In this document: positions 1-8,070 of the stretch, in pieces
How the letters are laid out: the number at the start of each line of letters is the position of its first letter
Position numbering within the stretch: the first letter of the stretch is position 1
Assembly: GCA_021818865.1 (NCBI GenBank)
Contig: JAKASX010000025.1
Location: forward strand, 1-38,530
Length of the DNA stretch: 38,530 nt
DNA from: Acidobacteriota bacterium
GTDB taxonomy: Bacteria > Acidobacteriota > Terriglobia > Acidiferrales > UBA7541
Direction: 5' to 3'
Position numbers and translations under genes: made by a program
Notes under the pieces: model-generated
The model's input: only the letters and a program-made list of their open reading frames with translations
Told to the model about the DNA's origin: nothing
Database searches by the model: none

Positions 1-51
1 GGATTGCAGCAAGGGTTTGAGAATCGCCCACTGGGCGTCGGTAAGGTCCAT
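1..51 (-). CDS. IS5-type transposase, N-terminal fragment (runs off the left edge)
   Basis: Read on the minus strand from the ATG at 51-49, the sequence gives MDLTDAQWAILKPLLQS and then leaves the window. The 'M-D-L-T-D-x-Q-W-x-x-L-x-P-L' opening is the characteristic start of IS5-family (DUF4096-type) transposases. Only 17 codons are visible, so the catalytic DDE residues cannot be checked. The end of the insertion sequence should lie between about 52 and 141; the stretch around 110-124 (tttatgagatagctt) could be its terminal inverted repeat, but the other end is outside the window. The neighbouring gene at 142 reads away from it and may have lost upstream phage sequence to the insertion. 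Confidence 0.75.
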   Translation of the reverse strand, partial: MDLTDAQWAILKPLLQS

Positions 52-141
52 GAACACGTTTTGGACCTCTCCCCGCCCATCGGCAACGCCTAATTCGACT
101 TGTTGTGATTTATGAGATAGCTTCTAGCGAGGAGGCCCTAA

Positions 142-387
142 GTGCCAAGGGAAGAACAGAGCGAATCGGCAGCCATTTCCGGTGGAGGGATTCCATCGCT
201 CCTGCCGCCGGGGTGGGAACTGGTGGACTGGTGGAAGAAGCAGGGGGTGGTGACGCTGAAGGCTCAGCGCAGCGACGGGCGGGGCGCAACTGTTTCGGTA
301 GATACGCTGCCAATGGTCTGCGAAGCCGACGCGATCCGTTGGTTCAAACAAGTGCTGGATCTGGAGTTGCTATGGGCGATTTCCTAG
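142..387 (+). CDS. Small phage protein, unknown function
   Basis: This 81-aa product is not recognised. The GTG start at 142 is supported by a strong ribosome-binding site (GAGGAGG at 129-135, 6 bases upstream) and by an in-frame stop at 139-141. The protein is soluble, with a central stretch containing WELVDWWKKQG and no membrane segment. It overlaps the next gene by 16 bases, which supports co-transcription with the rightward late block. It is the first gene after the insertion sequence, so the original operon may be interrupted just upstream. Function is unknown; only the coding call is offered. Confidence 0.55.
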   Translation: MPREEQSESAAISGGGIPSLLPPGWELVDWWKKQGVVTLKAQRSDGRGATVSVDTLPMVCEADAIRWFKQVLDLELLWAIS

Positions 388-659
388 GCCGACTTGGGCG
401 AGTGGTCGGGGCACCTATCAGGCAGGCGGCTGCCTGGCTGTGGCCGCGCTGTTTCGTGTTGGTGATTTTTTCGGACGGAAGCTTTTTGGTGGCGAAGTTT
501 TCGAGGTTGGAGCCGGCACGAGAAGAGCTGGCGATCGAGGGAGAAGGGGGATTTTGCCTGCTGCGAGCCGATCTCGGAAAAGTGAGGATCTACCGATACG
601 TGCGCCGAAAAGACAGCGTGGCGGCCGCCGACGCCGCGTGCAGCCGAACGGTTCAGTAG
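372..659 (+). CDS. Small phage protein with a hydrophobic segment
   Basis: This 95-aa product starts at ATG 372, inside the end of the preceding gene, with GGAG at 363-366 as ribosome-binding site. A hydrophobic stretch around residues 18-32 (AAAWLWPRCFVLVIF) could be a membrane or core segment; the rest is mixed-charge. A longer GTG-initiated reading from 105 is possible but would overlap the whole preceding gene, so it is not preferred. No family is recognised. Gene order and overlap place it in the phage late operon. Confidence 0.5.
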   Translation: MGDFLGRLGRVVGAPIRQAAAWLWPRCFVLVIFSDGSFLVAKFSRLEPAREELAIEGEGGFCLLRADLGKVRIYRYVRRKDSVAAADAACSRTVQ

Positions 660-669
660 AGGAAACGCG

Positions 670-1053
670 ATGACGATTTGGCAATGGTTAAGCACGAGCC
701 GTCACACGCGGTGGCTGGAAGCGGAAGTGGAACGACTGCGGGCCGACCGAGACGAGGCACGAAGGCAGGTCTGGGCGCTCGTCAATTCGCTGGTGACGAC
801 GGCGGGGGCTCCGTTGCCACAGGAGATTCTGAAACTGGCGGAACAAAAGACGGGCACTCCAGCGGCAGGCGGAGCGGTTTCGCAACGCGGGAAGAAGAGC
901 TGGCACCAGCGAGCGATGGCTCTCGAAATCGAGAGCGTCCGCCGAGCGCGCAACGTTGCTGACGGCGGCGGTGTGGAAACCGCGCAAGCAAGAGCTGCAC
1001 ACGAAATGAAGCCAGGTGTTGGCAGCGCGGAGCAAAGAGGAGAGCCGCAATGA
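670..1053 (+). CDS. Phage coiled-coil protein, unknown function
   Basis: This 127-aa product begins MTIWQWLS and carries a charged heptad-like helix at about residues 15-40 (EAEVERLRADRDEARRQVW), likely a short coiled coil. The C-terminal half is Ala/Arg/Gly-rich with no motif. Its stop overlaps the next start (ATGA-type at 1050-1053), so the two genes are translationally coupled. The composition resembles small assembly or scaffold-adjacent phage proteins, but no homology can be named. Confidence 0.5.
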   Translation: MTIWQWLSTSRHTRWLEAEVERLRADRDEARRQVWALVNSLVTTAGAPLPQEILKLAEQKTGTPAAGGAVSQRGKKSWHQRAMALEIESVRRARNVADGGGVETAQARAAHEMKPGVGSAEQRGEPQ

Positions 1054-1523
1054 ACTTGAATTGGAGTCGAGGAACGCGACCCGAAGAGCCCGGCATCTCC
1101 GAGACGGGGGAAACGGCAGAGCGGTACTACATGAATAAGGCCTTCGGGCGCAGCCTGGAAAGGGCAAAGGCGCTCGACGGAGAAATGGGCAAATCACAGG
1201 AACGAGATGGTCAAATCCAGAAGGCCACGATCGAACCGGACGCGCGAGGCGGGCACTTGGTAACGATCGAGCGCCTGATCGAGGCGACGGGAAACGGCCG
1301 GGAAGCGCGACAGAGCAGAGTCTGGTTTCCCGAGATCGAAAGCGCCATCCAATTTCTGCGTCACGTGCTAAGCGGAAAACGGCCGGAAGACGGGCAGGTG
1401 GGGGAGCGCGAAAACGGAGAGGCCGAAAAGAACGTGCTTCCGCTGGACGAGCGCGGAGCAACAGGCGCGCTCCGGAAGGGGTCTGCCCGAGGCGCGGCGG
1501 GCACGGCCGACGATTTAGCCTGA
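1050..1523 (+). CDS. Phage hypothetical protein
   Basis: This 157-aa product is coupled to the previous gene by a 4-base overlap. It is highly charged. The central part (about residues 65-110) has a regular pattern (QKATIEPDARGGHLVTIER, then VWFPEIESAIQFLRHVLSG) that looks like a small folded alpha/beta domain; the Gly/Glu/Arg-rich tail looks disordered. The central fold resembles small phage proteins of unknown role found near structural genes, but that is an impression rather than a family assignment. Confidence 0.5.
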   Translation: MNLNWSRGTRPEEPGISETGETAERYYMNKAFGRSLERAKALDGEMGKSQERDGQIQKATIEPDARGGHLVTIERLIEATGNGREARQSRVWFPEIESAIQFLRHVLSGKRPEDGQVGERENGEAEKNVLPLDERGATGALRKGSARGAAGTADDLA

Positions 1524-1555
1524 TTGCCGCTATCGAAAGGGAGAACGGCGCGAGA

Positions 1556-1978
1556 ATGAAGATCCGCGAGTACAAAAGCGGCGATCTGCGCAGACTCCGC
1601 GAAATGCACGCCAAGCAGGGCTTTCGCTACCCGATGCCCGACGTCGAGGACGCATCGTTTCTGCTGAAGGCGGTGCTCGAGGACGACGCAGGCGAGCCGG
1701 TGATGGCGGCGCTGGCGCGGCTGACGTCGGAAGTGTATCTGCTGGCAGATCCTGAAGCAGGCAGTCCACGCGAACGATGGGAGCGACTGGTGGCGCTCCA
1801 CCAGGCGGCGACGCGGGAGGCGTGGCGACGCGGGATCGACGACGCACACTGCTGGCTGCCGCCACGAATCGCAAGAAGTTTCGGGCGAAGGCTCGTGCGG
1901 CTGGGATGGTCGGAGCCGGCGTGGCCTTGTTTTTGGCTGCCCCTTAGCCAATCCGAGGATGAGTGGACGGCAACGTAG
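1556..1978 (+). CDS. GNAT-like N-acetyltransferase-type phage protein
   Basis: This 140-aa protein begins MKIREYKSGDLRRLREMHAK, the beta1-alpha1 opening typical of GNAT folds ('I-R-x-Y-x-x-x-D-L-x-x-L-x-x-x-H'). A central strand (EVYLLADPEAG) and a C-terminal part consistent with the fold follow (RRLVRLGWSEPAWPCFWLPL). The classical acetyl-CoA loop (Q/R-x-x-G-x-G/A) is not clear, so enzyme activity is uncertain. GNAT-like proteins of this size are common among structural genes of short-tailed phages. It lies in the late block ahead of virion proteins. Confidence 0.55.
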   Translation: MKIREYKSGDLRRLREMHAKQGFRYPMPDVEDASFLLKAVLEDDAGEPVMAALARLTSEVYLLADPEAGSPRERWERLVALHQAATREAWRRGIDDAHCWLPPRIARSFGRRLVRLGWSEPAWPCFWLPLSQSEDEWTAT

Positions 1979-2101
1979 CCGCACGGCCAGCCTAAAACCT
2001 CAAGAAAAACGACGGCAAGACGGCAAAGAGAACGATGCACTCAGGAAACGGCTGCCACTGAAAGCACAGGCAGAACAACGAGTGCCGCCAGGGAGAACGC
2101 G

Positions 2102-2623
2102 ATGGCGAGAGGCGAATCGAAAGTCCAGAACCAGGCCCAGCAGCTCGGGGTGCAGCAGCAGCAAAACGCAATGCAACAGGAAGCGGCGAATCAAGCGCTT
2201 CAGCAGCAGATCGTTCCCGGACTGCAAGGCCTGGCGAGTTGGGGGTCGCCGCAGATCGAAAACGGTTACGAACAGATGGCGATGCAGCCGGTGGCCACGT
2301 CGCTCGACGCGACGCGGCAGCAAGCGGCCAACCGCGTTTCCCGCACGAAGAACGAGGCGGGCTACGGCGCAGAAGAAGAGAACCTGGCCGGGCAGCGGGC
2401 GGCACAACTTGGCCAGGCGGCGCAGCGCGGGCAACTCGCGTATCAAGACACTCAGACACAGAATCAGCTCGCGGGGTTGAAGGGCCTGGCCAGCCTCTAC
2501 GGAATCGATACGAACCTGCTCGGGAACATGCTGCGCCTGCCGACGCAAACACTGGGCGTGCAGCAGCAAGCGTCACGGCCGACGAGTTCCTTGCAAATCG
2601 GGCCGTTGTCGTTGGGGTTCTGA
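2102..2623 (+). CDS. Gln/Ala-rich phage virion-type protein
   Basis: This 173-aa protein has GGGAGA about 6 bases ahead of the ATG. The first ~50 residues are very Gln-rich (QQQQNAMQQEAANQALQQQ) and helical. A further Ala/Gln-rich helical part runs from about residue 65 to 125, and the tail is short and hydrophobic (SSLQIGPLSLGF). No membrane segment or enzyme motif is present. Such proteins, sitting directly before a large tail/stabilisation protein, are typically internal virion or ejection proteins in podovirus-like phages. That role is inferred from position and composition only. Confidence 0.55.
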   Translation: MARGESKVQNQAQQLGVQQQQNAMQQEAANQALQQQIVPGLQGLASWGSPQIENGYEQMAMQPVATSLDATRQQAANRVSRTKNEAGYGAEEENLAGQRAAQLGQAAQRGQLAYQDTQTQNQLAGLKGLASLYGIDTNLLGNMLRLPTQTLGVQQQASRPTSSLQIGPLSLGF

Positions 2624-2676
2624 GGCACCTGGCGGGCCGCGGAGGATTTTTTGTTTAGGGTAGCGAGGTTTGGGCG

Positions 2677-5607
2677 ATGAGCGGCGAAAGCTTCCTGCCT
2701 GACACGATTACGATGTTCGGCGGCTGGGTGCCGAATGCGGCGCCACAGGCGCTGCCCAACGGGATGTCGTGGGACTGCCAAGATGTGGACCTGATCGCCG
2801 GCGGCGCCCGCACGCGGCCCGGACTCGTGGCGCAGTTCCCTTCCCTCACGGGCGGTGCATACATCAACTACCTCAAGACGTTTCCGACACTCAATGGAAC
2901 GAACCGGCTGCTGGTGCTCGATTCGCTGGGGAATTTTTACAAGGAAAACCCGACGGGAACGCTGGAATTGGTCATTTCGGCGCTGGCCGACGGAGCGTTG
3001 TGCCGCTCGCAAACACAGTTTGGGCGCGAGTATCTGGCGCTCAGCGACGGGAAGGTGGGAATCGATCTGCCGAGGCAGTTCGACGACACGTATTTCGATC
3101 GCGTAAGCCAGGTGGGCCCGGGCTCGGCGCCGACCGTGGCCGACGCGGGCGACGCGATCGAGAACATCGCCCGGTCGGCGAACGTGGTGACGGTCACGTG
3201 CCAATACGCCCACACGCTGAATGTCGGCGACAACGCGACGATCGAGAATGTGGCGGGCGGAACGACGAGTTTCAACGGGACGTTTGCCGTTGCATCGGTG
3301 CCAAACGCGTATCAATTCACCTACGCTCAGACCGGAGCGAATGAATCGGGCACGGGCGGCGAGGTGATGGTGCCGGGAAACGTTTCGGCCGGGCTGCACC
3401 AGGTTGCCGTCGCGTTCATCACACGGCAGGGGTATTGGACGCGGCCTTCGCCGCCGGCGCAATGGACCGCTACGGGCGGCTTCAAGGCACAGCTCACCGG
3501 AATTCCGACCGGGCCGGCAAACGTCACGGGGCGGCTCATTCTGTTTACCGCTGCTGGACAATCGGGAGCGCCGAGCTTCTACACGATTCCGCCGTCGAAC
3601 ACCCCTTCCACATCGCCAACGGCGATGCTGATTCCCGACAACACGACGACGGAAGCAACGTTTGATTTTTCGGACACCGAACTGCTAGCGGGGACTTCGG
3701 TCGGTTATTTGTTCGACCTCGTGGAACTGCCGGAGCAAGCCGGCGTCATTGCTTACAGCGACCGGCTGTTCTGGTGGGGCGAACGGACGGGAATGTGGAG
3801 CGGGAAAAACGGCGTCTGGCTGAATCTGACCTTTGATGGAGGGTGGAACGGGAACGTACCGCTCGGCTGGACGGCGGACGCGACCTACGGAGCGGGCGGC
3901 AGCCGTGAATCGACAACCGTTGCGTGGGGCGACGCCTACCGGATCACAGGGGACGGGGTAACGGCGGTCCGAGGGGAAATCACGCAGTCCGCGGTCGCGG
4001 ACTACAACGGTGTGCAGCTCATTTCCGCGAACACGGCGTATTCGGTGCGAGCGCGGGTGATGGGCGTGGGGCTGCTGAGTTCCGGCACACTGCATGTGAA
4101 TCTGGCTTCGGCGTCGCAAAATTTCGTAACGGCTGGGCTGGCCGTGGCCTACAACCAAGTCTCGAGCGGAGGCTACGCCGAGTTCGTTGCAGACTTGACC
4201 GATCCATTGGCTTCGATTCCGAGCGATTTGGTACTTCAGGTTTACGTCGACGGGACGCCGTCGAACGCCGCTTATTTTCTGATGGACAACATCGAGATCT
4301 ACGAGACGGCGCTCGGCGAAATCGCCGGATCGGTGCTCCGCGGCAGCCGGGTGAACGACCCGGAAAGCTACGACGGCGTGCAGGGACTGATGATCGTCTC
4401 GGCGAACGATGGGCAGCGAATCACGAACGCCTTTGTGCTGCGCAACAACCTTTACATCGTCAAAGAGCGATCGCTGTATGTGACGGCGGACGACGGAGTG
4501 AACGAGCCGGCGCTGTGGGCGATTCAGCAAGTTTCGAACCGCGTGGGGACGCCATCGGTGCACGGCGTCGGGATGACGGATGAAGCGGCCGTGATCGCCG
4601 GCCAAAATGGAGTCTTCGTCTTCGATGGCACTCCGCCGCAGAAAATCAGTCAGGAAATCCAATCCGATCAGAGGAATCTGGCTACCGGAACGGGCCCGGT
4701 GTGGGACGAAGTGAATTGGGACGCCGGCGAAGCGATATGGGTGGTTCTGCAGGAAGACCGGAAGCGCCTGCTCGTCGGCGTGCCAACCGGCGCGGCAACG
4801 CAGCCGAACTGGACTCTGACCATGCAGTTCTCTTATGGATCGCAAAGCCTGGTTGATGTCACGGAATTTCGCGTATTCCGGGACGCTCCGCTGGCGCGGG
4901 GTTGGTGCCCGTGGACAATTGCGGCGAATTGCGCCGCGGCAATCGCCCGGCCGAGCGGCGACTTTCCGCTCCTGCTCGGATCAAACGACGGCAGCGGGAA
5001 CATCCTGGAATTGAGCGAAGGCGTCTACAGCGACAACGGCAAGGTGATCCCGGCATATTACGGGATGTATTTTGCGAATGGATCTTCCTTCGGGCTGCTC
5101 CCGATCCAGAGGAAGCTCTTCGGCTATTTGCGGACGAACGTCGAAGGACAAGGGACGCTGCTGGTGGCCGGTTTCCCGATTCCCAACCGCGCGGTCGCCA
5201 TTGTGTCGGTTTCACGGGCGGGGAACGTGGCGACCGCAACGACTGCCACGCCTCACGGTTTTTACGAAGGGCAGACGGCGGATGTTGGCGGGGTTGCAGA
5301 CGCGAGCTTCAACGGTCCAGTCGTTATCATTGGCGTTCCGAGCACAACCCAGTTCACGTATGCAAGCGCGGGGATAAACGGAACGTCGACGGGCGGATCA
5401 GCCGTTCCTCTGTTGGGCAGTCTCGCGCTCAGCAGTCCGGCTTCGGCAACCGGGAACCTGGAATTGCCTTTGAACGTTTCCGGCGAGTCGCTTTCCGTGC
5501 GATTCGCCATCGACAGGGGCGGGAGCGCGGGCGATTGGTTTTGCGTGTCCCAGCGGGTGGAGCAGTATATGAAACCGGATCCGTGGGCTCCCTTTGGAAG
5601 CAATTGA
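2677..5607 (+). CDS. Large phage structural protein, tail/stabilisation type, with two repeated beta modules
   Basis: This 976-aa protein has a GAGG ribosome-binding site 8 bases upstream. Its opening (FGGWVPNAAPQALPNGMSW, then DLIAGGARTRPGL) resembles phage stabilisation or tail-hub proteins that map inputs such as 'all ids / RPG-x'. The body is rich in beta strands with recurring aromatic-Gly turns, suggesting propeller-like architecture. A module of about 70 residues occurs twice, at ~164-235 and ~842-912. Each copy has the pattern 'N-V-x-T-x-T-x-x-x-H-x-x-x-x-G-x-x-x-x-x-x-x-G', then 'S-F-N-G' and 'F-T-Y-A'. It overlaps the lysin start by one base. The structural role is well supported; the precise part of the particle is not. 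Confidence 0.7.
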   Translation: MSGESFLPDTITMFGGWVPNAAPQALPNGMSWDCQDVDLIAGGARTRPGLVAQFPSLTGGAYINYLKTFPTLNGTNRLLVLDSLGNFYKENPTGTLELVISALADGALCRSQTQFGREYLALSDGKVGIDLPRQFDDTYFDRVSQVGPGSAPTVADAGDAIENIARSANVVTVTCQYAHTLNVGDNATIENVAGGTTSFNGTFAVASVPNAYQFTYAQTGANESGTGGEVMVPGNVSAGLHQVAVAFITRQGYWTRPSPPAQWTATGGFKAQLTGIPTGPANVTGRLILFTAAGQSGAPSFYTIPPSNTPSTSPTAMLIPDNTTTEATFDFSDTELLAGTSVGYLFDLVELPEQAGVIAYSDRLFWWGERTGMWSGKNGVWLNLTFDGGWNGNVPLGWTADATYGAGGSRESTTVAWGDAYRITGDGVTAVRGEITQSAVADYNGVQLISANTAYSVRARVMGVGLLSSGTLHVNLASASQNFVTAGLAVAYNQVSSGGYAEFVADLTDPLASIPSDLVLQVYVDGTPSNAAYFLMDNIEIYETALGEIAGSVLRGSRVNDPESYDGVQGLMIVSANDGQRITNAFVLRNNLYIVKERSLYVTADDGVNEPALWAIQQVSNRVGTPSVHGVGMTDEAAVIAGQNGVFVFDGTPPQKISQEIQSDQRNLATGTGPVWDEVNWDAGEAIWVVLQEDRKRLLVGVPTGAATQPNWTLTMQFSYGSQSLVDVTEFRVFRDAPLARGWCPWTIAANCAAAIARPSGDFPLLLGSNDGSGNILELSEGVYSDNGKVIPAYYGMYFANGSSFGLLPIQRKLFGYLRTNVEGQGTLLVAGFPIPNRAVAIVSVSRAGNVATATTATPHGFYEGQTADVGGVADASFNGPVVIIGVPSTTQFTYASAGINGTSTGGSAVPLLGSLALSSPASATGNLELPLNVSGESLSVRFAIDRGGSAGDWFCVSQRVEQYMKPDPWAPFGSN

Positions 5608-6089
5608 TGGCGCAGCAAGATTTGATCGCCTTGGCGCGAGCCCGGGCAGCGGCTTGTGGCCTGTCGCCGGAACTGGTTTGTGCTGTGTGCGAACAGGAGA
5701 CCGGCGACCGGTGTCCCGATCCGCAGACCGGCCGAGAAGCATGGAATCCCTGGGCAATCCGTTACGAGGACGGTTTCTACCACCATTACGTGCTGCCGCT
5801 GCTCGGAAGCGGCGACCTGAGGGATCTGACGGAAGCGAGAGCACGCGCGTTCAGTTGGGGCCTGATGCAAGTGATGGGACAGACAGCGCGAGAAAACGGA
5901 TTTGCAGGACACATGGCACAACTCTGCGACCCAGCAGTGGGGCTCGAGACGGGCTGCCGAGTGCTGGCGCAAAAACTCGCTGCAGCTCGAGGAGACGTCG
6001 TGCGCGGTCTACTGCTCTGGAACGGCGGAGCAAACACTGAATATCCAGCCAGCGTGCTGGCAAGAATGGCGAAGTACGCGACCGGCTGA
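5607..6089 (+). CDS. Phage lytic transglycosylase (SLT-fold endolysin or virion lysin)
   Basis: This 160-aa protein starts at ATG 5607, overlapping the previous stop. The N-terminal helix ends in VCAVCEQETG, where one of E29/E31 is the likely catalytic glutamate, followed by NPWAIRYE. The core motif FSWGLMQVMGQTA (about residues 83-95) is the conserved 'S-x-G-L-M-Q-V' signature of Slt/goose-lysozyme-like transglycosylases. LWNGGANTEYPASVLARMAKY near the end matches the usual 'YNGG...Y-x-x-x-V' motif. There is no signal peptide. It would cleave peptidoglycan, either for host lysis or, given its place right after a structural protein, during DNA entry. Confidence 0.85.
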   Translation: MAQQDLIALARARAAACGLSPELVCAVCEQETGDRCPDPQTGREAWNPWAIRYEDGFYHHYVLPLLGSGDLRDLTEARARAFSWGLMQVMGQTARENGFAGHMAQLCDPAVGLETGCRVLAQKLAAARGDVVRGLLLWNGGANTEYPASVLARMAKYATG

Positions 6090-6119
6090 GAAAACAACGG
6101 CGACACGGGCGGAACAAAC

Positions 6120-6422
6120 ATGGGGAACACACTGGTATGGCAGTTGGGGACAGGAGGGCTGTTTGCCCTCCTTGTGGTACGAGAGGTTCTGAGTTTTCTT
6201 CGAGAGAAAGGACGCGTTCTAAACGGCTCCGGAGGGAAACCGGTGGACTTCTGGCGCCTGGAATTGCGAACTGCCGTGAACGAAGGGTTGGCGACCACGC
6301 TGAAACCGCTCATCGAGACGCAGGTACAGCTGCTCAGAGAAATCCGCGACTCGGTGACAACTAGCAACCAGGGAATCAGCGAACTCGTGGTGACTAGCCG
6401 CGGCAATCGGCGTAGCCGGTGA
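6120..6422 (+). CDS. Small single-span membrane protein of the lysis region (holin-like)
   Basis: This 100-aa protein has an N-terminal hydrophobic segment at about residues 5-21 (LVWQLGTGGLFALLVVR). It is followed by an amphipathic, charged helix (EVLSFLREKGRVL) and a long helical tail (TLKPLIETQVQLLREIRDSV). One membrane span plus a charged tail directly after a lysin gene fits a class III-like holin or a holin-associated protein. Equally it could be a small virion membrane protein. The call rests on topology and position only. Confidence 0.55.
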   Translation: MGNTLVWQLGTGGLFALLVVREVLSFLREKGRVLNGSGGKPVDFWRLELRTAVNEGLATTLKPLIETQVQLLREIRDSVTTSNQGISELVVTSRGNRRSR

Positions 6423-6436
6423 CGGAGGGGAAAACA

Positions 6437-6802
6437 ATGGCAGCACTATTCGGACCTCTTGTCGGATTTGGAGCGGGAAGCGCCGGTCCTTACTCCTCTT
6501 CGTCCGGAATCGCCGCTTCCGGTTCGCCCGGGTACTATGGCCAGCCTGGATGGGAAGGCTACCTGCGATCCTGGCGGGCAGCCGCAGCCACCGCAGCACG
6601 TCCCAGACCAATCTACCCCGCTCCACCGGTGAAAAATTTCGACACACCAAACGGCCTGCCCACCTTCGGTCCCCCTCCGGCAGTAAACATTGTTGGAGGT
6701 CAACAAACCCGGGCCGACCGGCTGTTTGGACCACTTGCAAGACTCGGGGCGAATTCGAATGGCCCGGGAATGCTGAGTTCCGCGCCATTTCCCCAAAGCT
6801 GA
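6437..6802 (+). CDS. Gly/Pro/Ser-rich phage protein
   Basis: This 121-aa protein starts at ATG 6437, preceded by an excellent ribosome-binding site (GGAGGGG, about 6 bases upstream). It is low-complexity, rich in Gly, Ser, Pro and Tyr (GAGSAGPYSSSSGIAASGSPGYYGQPG), with no helix-forming or membrane stretch. Nothing identifies a family. The disordered composition suggests a structural or linker role in the particle. Confidence 0.55.
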   Translation: MAALFGPLVGFGAGSAGPYSSSSGIAASGSPGYYGQPGWEGYLRSWRAAAATAARPRPIYPAPPVKNFDTPNGLPTFGPPPAVNIVGGQQTRADRLFGPLARLGANSNGPGMLSSAPFPQS

Positions 6803-6931
6803 ACTCTGCGACAGCCTTCTTCCGCCAAATCATCATTCAGGACGTTCCTGACACGATCAGCGATTTCCGGCCGCGAAGTTTTCGACTGAAAAAAATCTAA
6901 AACAGAAACCACACATCCGGAGAAAAACCCT

Positions 6932-7429
6932 GTGGAAACTTCTCCTCACGAGCATGATACGCGGCCGTCCGTACCGGTAACGTGCGGAACATTTCATCGG
7001 CGGGCGTTCGGGACGAGTGCCGAGACGAAGTGCATCATGACGTCACATGACGTCCCCCTGGCCGACCCGCAAAGCGAAACGGCACAGGGATGGACTCCGA
7101 CCCTTGCAGGTCCAGAGGCAAAGGGCCTGTTGGACAGAACGACGGCGGCCAACATGGAAAGGGGCGTGGACCACGCGGCGCGCACGCACTCGCGCGTCGC
7201 GGGCAAGAACGCGGTGGAAACAAGACCCTGTTTTTTCCATCGCGACTGTCGCGGAACGGCAGAAGTGGAAAAACAGGGGAAAGCCGTCTGCCGGAAATGC
7301 GCGGCCGGACTCAAAGGAGACGAGTATCCACTTCGTGGAGCAAGCCGTGAGCCCCTTTACGCAAACGTCAGGGAACTGATCCTGCAACTCGAGATGAAGG
7401 AAAGTGGCCATGGAGGATCCGAGACATGA
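6932..7429 (+). CDS. Phage protein with a zinc-ribbon-like C-terminal part
   Basis: This 165-aa product starts at GTG 6932 (GGAG about 9 bases upstream); ATG 7037 is an alternative giving about 130 aa. The N-terminal half is hydrophilic and unstructured. The C-terminal half contains four suitably placed Cys (CFFHRDC, then VCRKC), suggesting a small zinc-binding knuckle followed by an amphipathic helix (YANVRELILQLEMKE). It overlaps the spanin-like gene by four bases. Function is unknown; a regulatory or nucleic-acid-binding role is possible. Confidence 0.5.
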   Translation: METSPHEHDTRPSVPVTCGTFHRRAFGTSAETKCIMTSHDVPLADPQSETAQGWTPTLAGPEAKGLLDRTTAANMERGVDHAARTHSRVAGKNAVETRPCFFHRDCRGTAEVEKQGKAVCRKCAAGLKGDEYPLRGASREPLYANVRELILQLEMKESGHGGSET

Positions 7430-8070
7430 GCTGGGACCTGAAGCACACGTTGCTCGCGGGAACGGCCGCCATCGCATTCGTGGGGGGTGGGATCGCAGTT
7501 TCGGCGTGGATCAAAGCGCACGATTCCTGGGTGCGCGCCCAGGCAACAGTGCAAGCGCAAGCGGTGACGATGCGCGAAGTCGCAAGAGAGGAGCAGCAAG
7601 TCACTTCACAGGAAAAAGAGCGAGACACTCAGACGGCGCGCGTGATTGCGAAGATGCAAGCCGAACTGGAACGCGTAAAAACGCCCCGCCAGATCGCCGC
7701 GTGGCTGCCACAACAAGTGCCCTTGCCCCAAGCGGTGAAAATCACCGTGCCTCGCCCCAGTCGAGCCAATCCGAAACCGGCGGGCGTCGCAATCATCCCG
7801 CGGCCAGACCTGCTGCCGCTACGAGATTACGTCGAGTCTTGCAAAGTGTGCTCGGTGAAGCTGGCCACGGCGCAGGAGGATCTGGCTGCGAAACAACAGG
7901 AACTCACGCTGGCTGGCGAGAAGCTGTCTGCCGTGGAGAAGCAGCGGGACGCGGCGCTGAAAGCGGCGCGAAGGACGTTTTGGGAACGGTTGCTGACGAG
8001 AGCGAAATGGCTGGTCGTGGGCGCAGGAGCGGGTACGGCGCTGCTTTGCGGATCGGGGCATTGCCAGTGA
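7426..8070 (+). CDS. Spanin-like / membrane-anchored coiled-coil phage protein
   Basis: This 214-aa protein has an N-terminal membrane segment (residues ~8-26, TLLAGTAAIAFVGGGIAVSAW). A long charged helix (~40-85) leads to a proline-rich middle (QQVPLPQAVKITVPRPS). A second coiled coil (~140-180) contains CKVC, and a second hydrophobic segment lies near the C-terminus (WLVVGAGAGTALLCG). Membrane anchor plus periplasmic coiled coil is the layout of inner-membrane spanins (Rz-like), and the position after the lysin fits. The extra C-terminal hydrophobic segment is unusual and might make it a unimolecular variant. It overlaps both neighbours by four bases. Confidence 0.6.
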   Translation: MSWDLKHTLLAGTAAIAFVGGGIAVSAWIKAHDSWVRAQATVQAQAVTMREVAREEQQVTSQEKERDTQTARVIAKMQAELERVKTPRQIAAWLPQQVPLPQAVKITVPRPSRANPKPAGVAIIPRPDLLPLRDYVESCKVCSVKLATAQEDLAAKQQELTLAGEKLSAVEKQRDAALKAARRTFWERLLTRAKWLVVGAGAGTALLCGSGHCQ

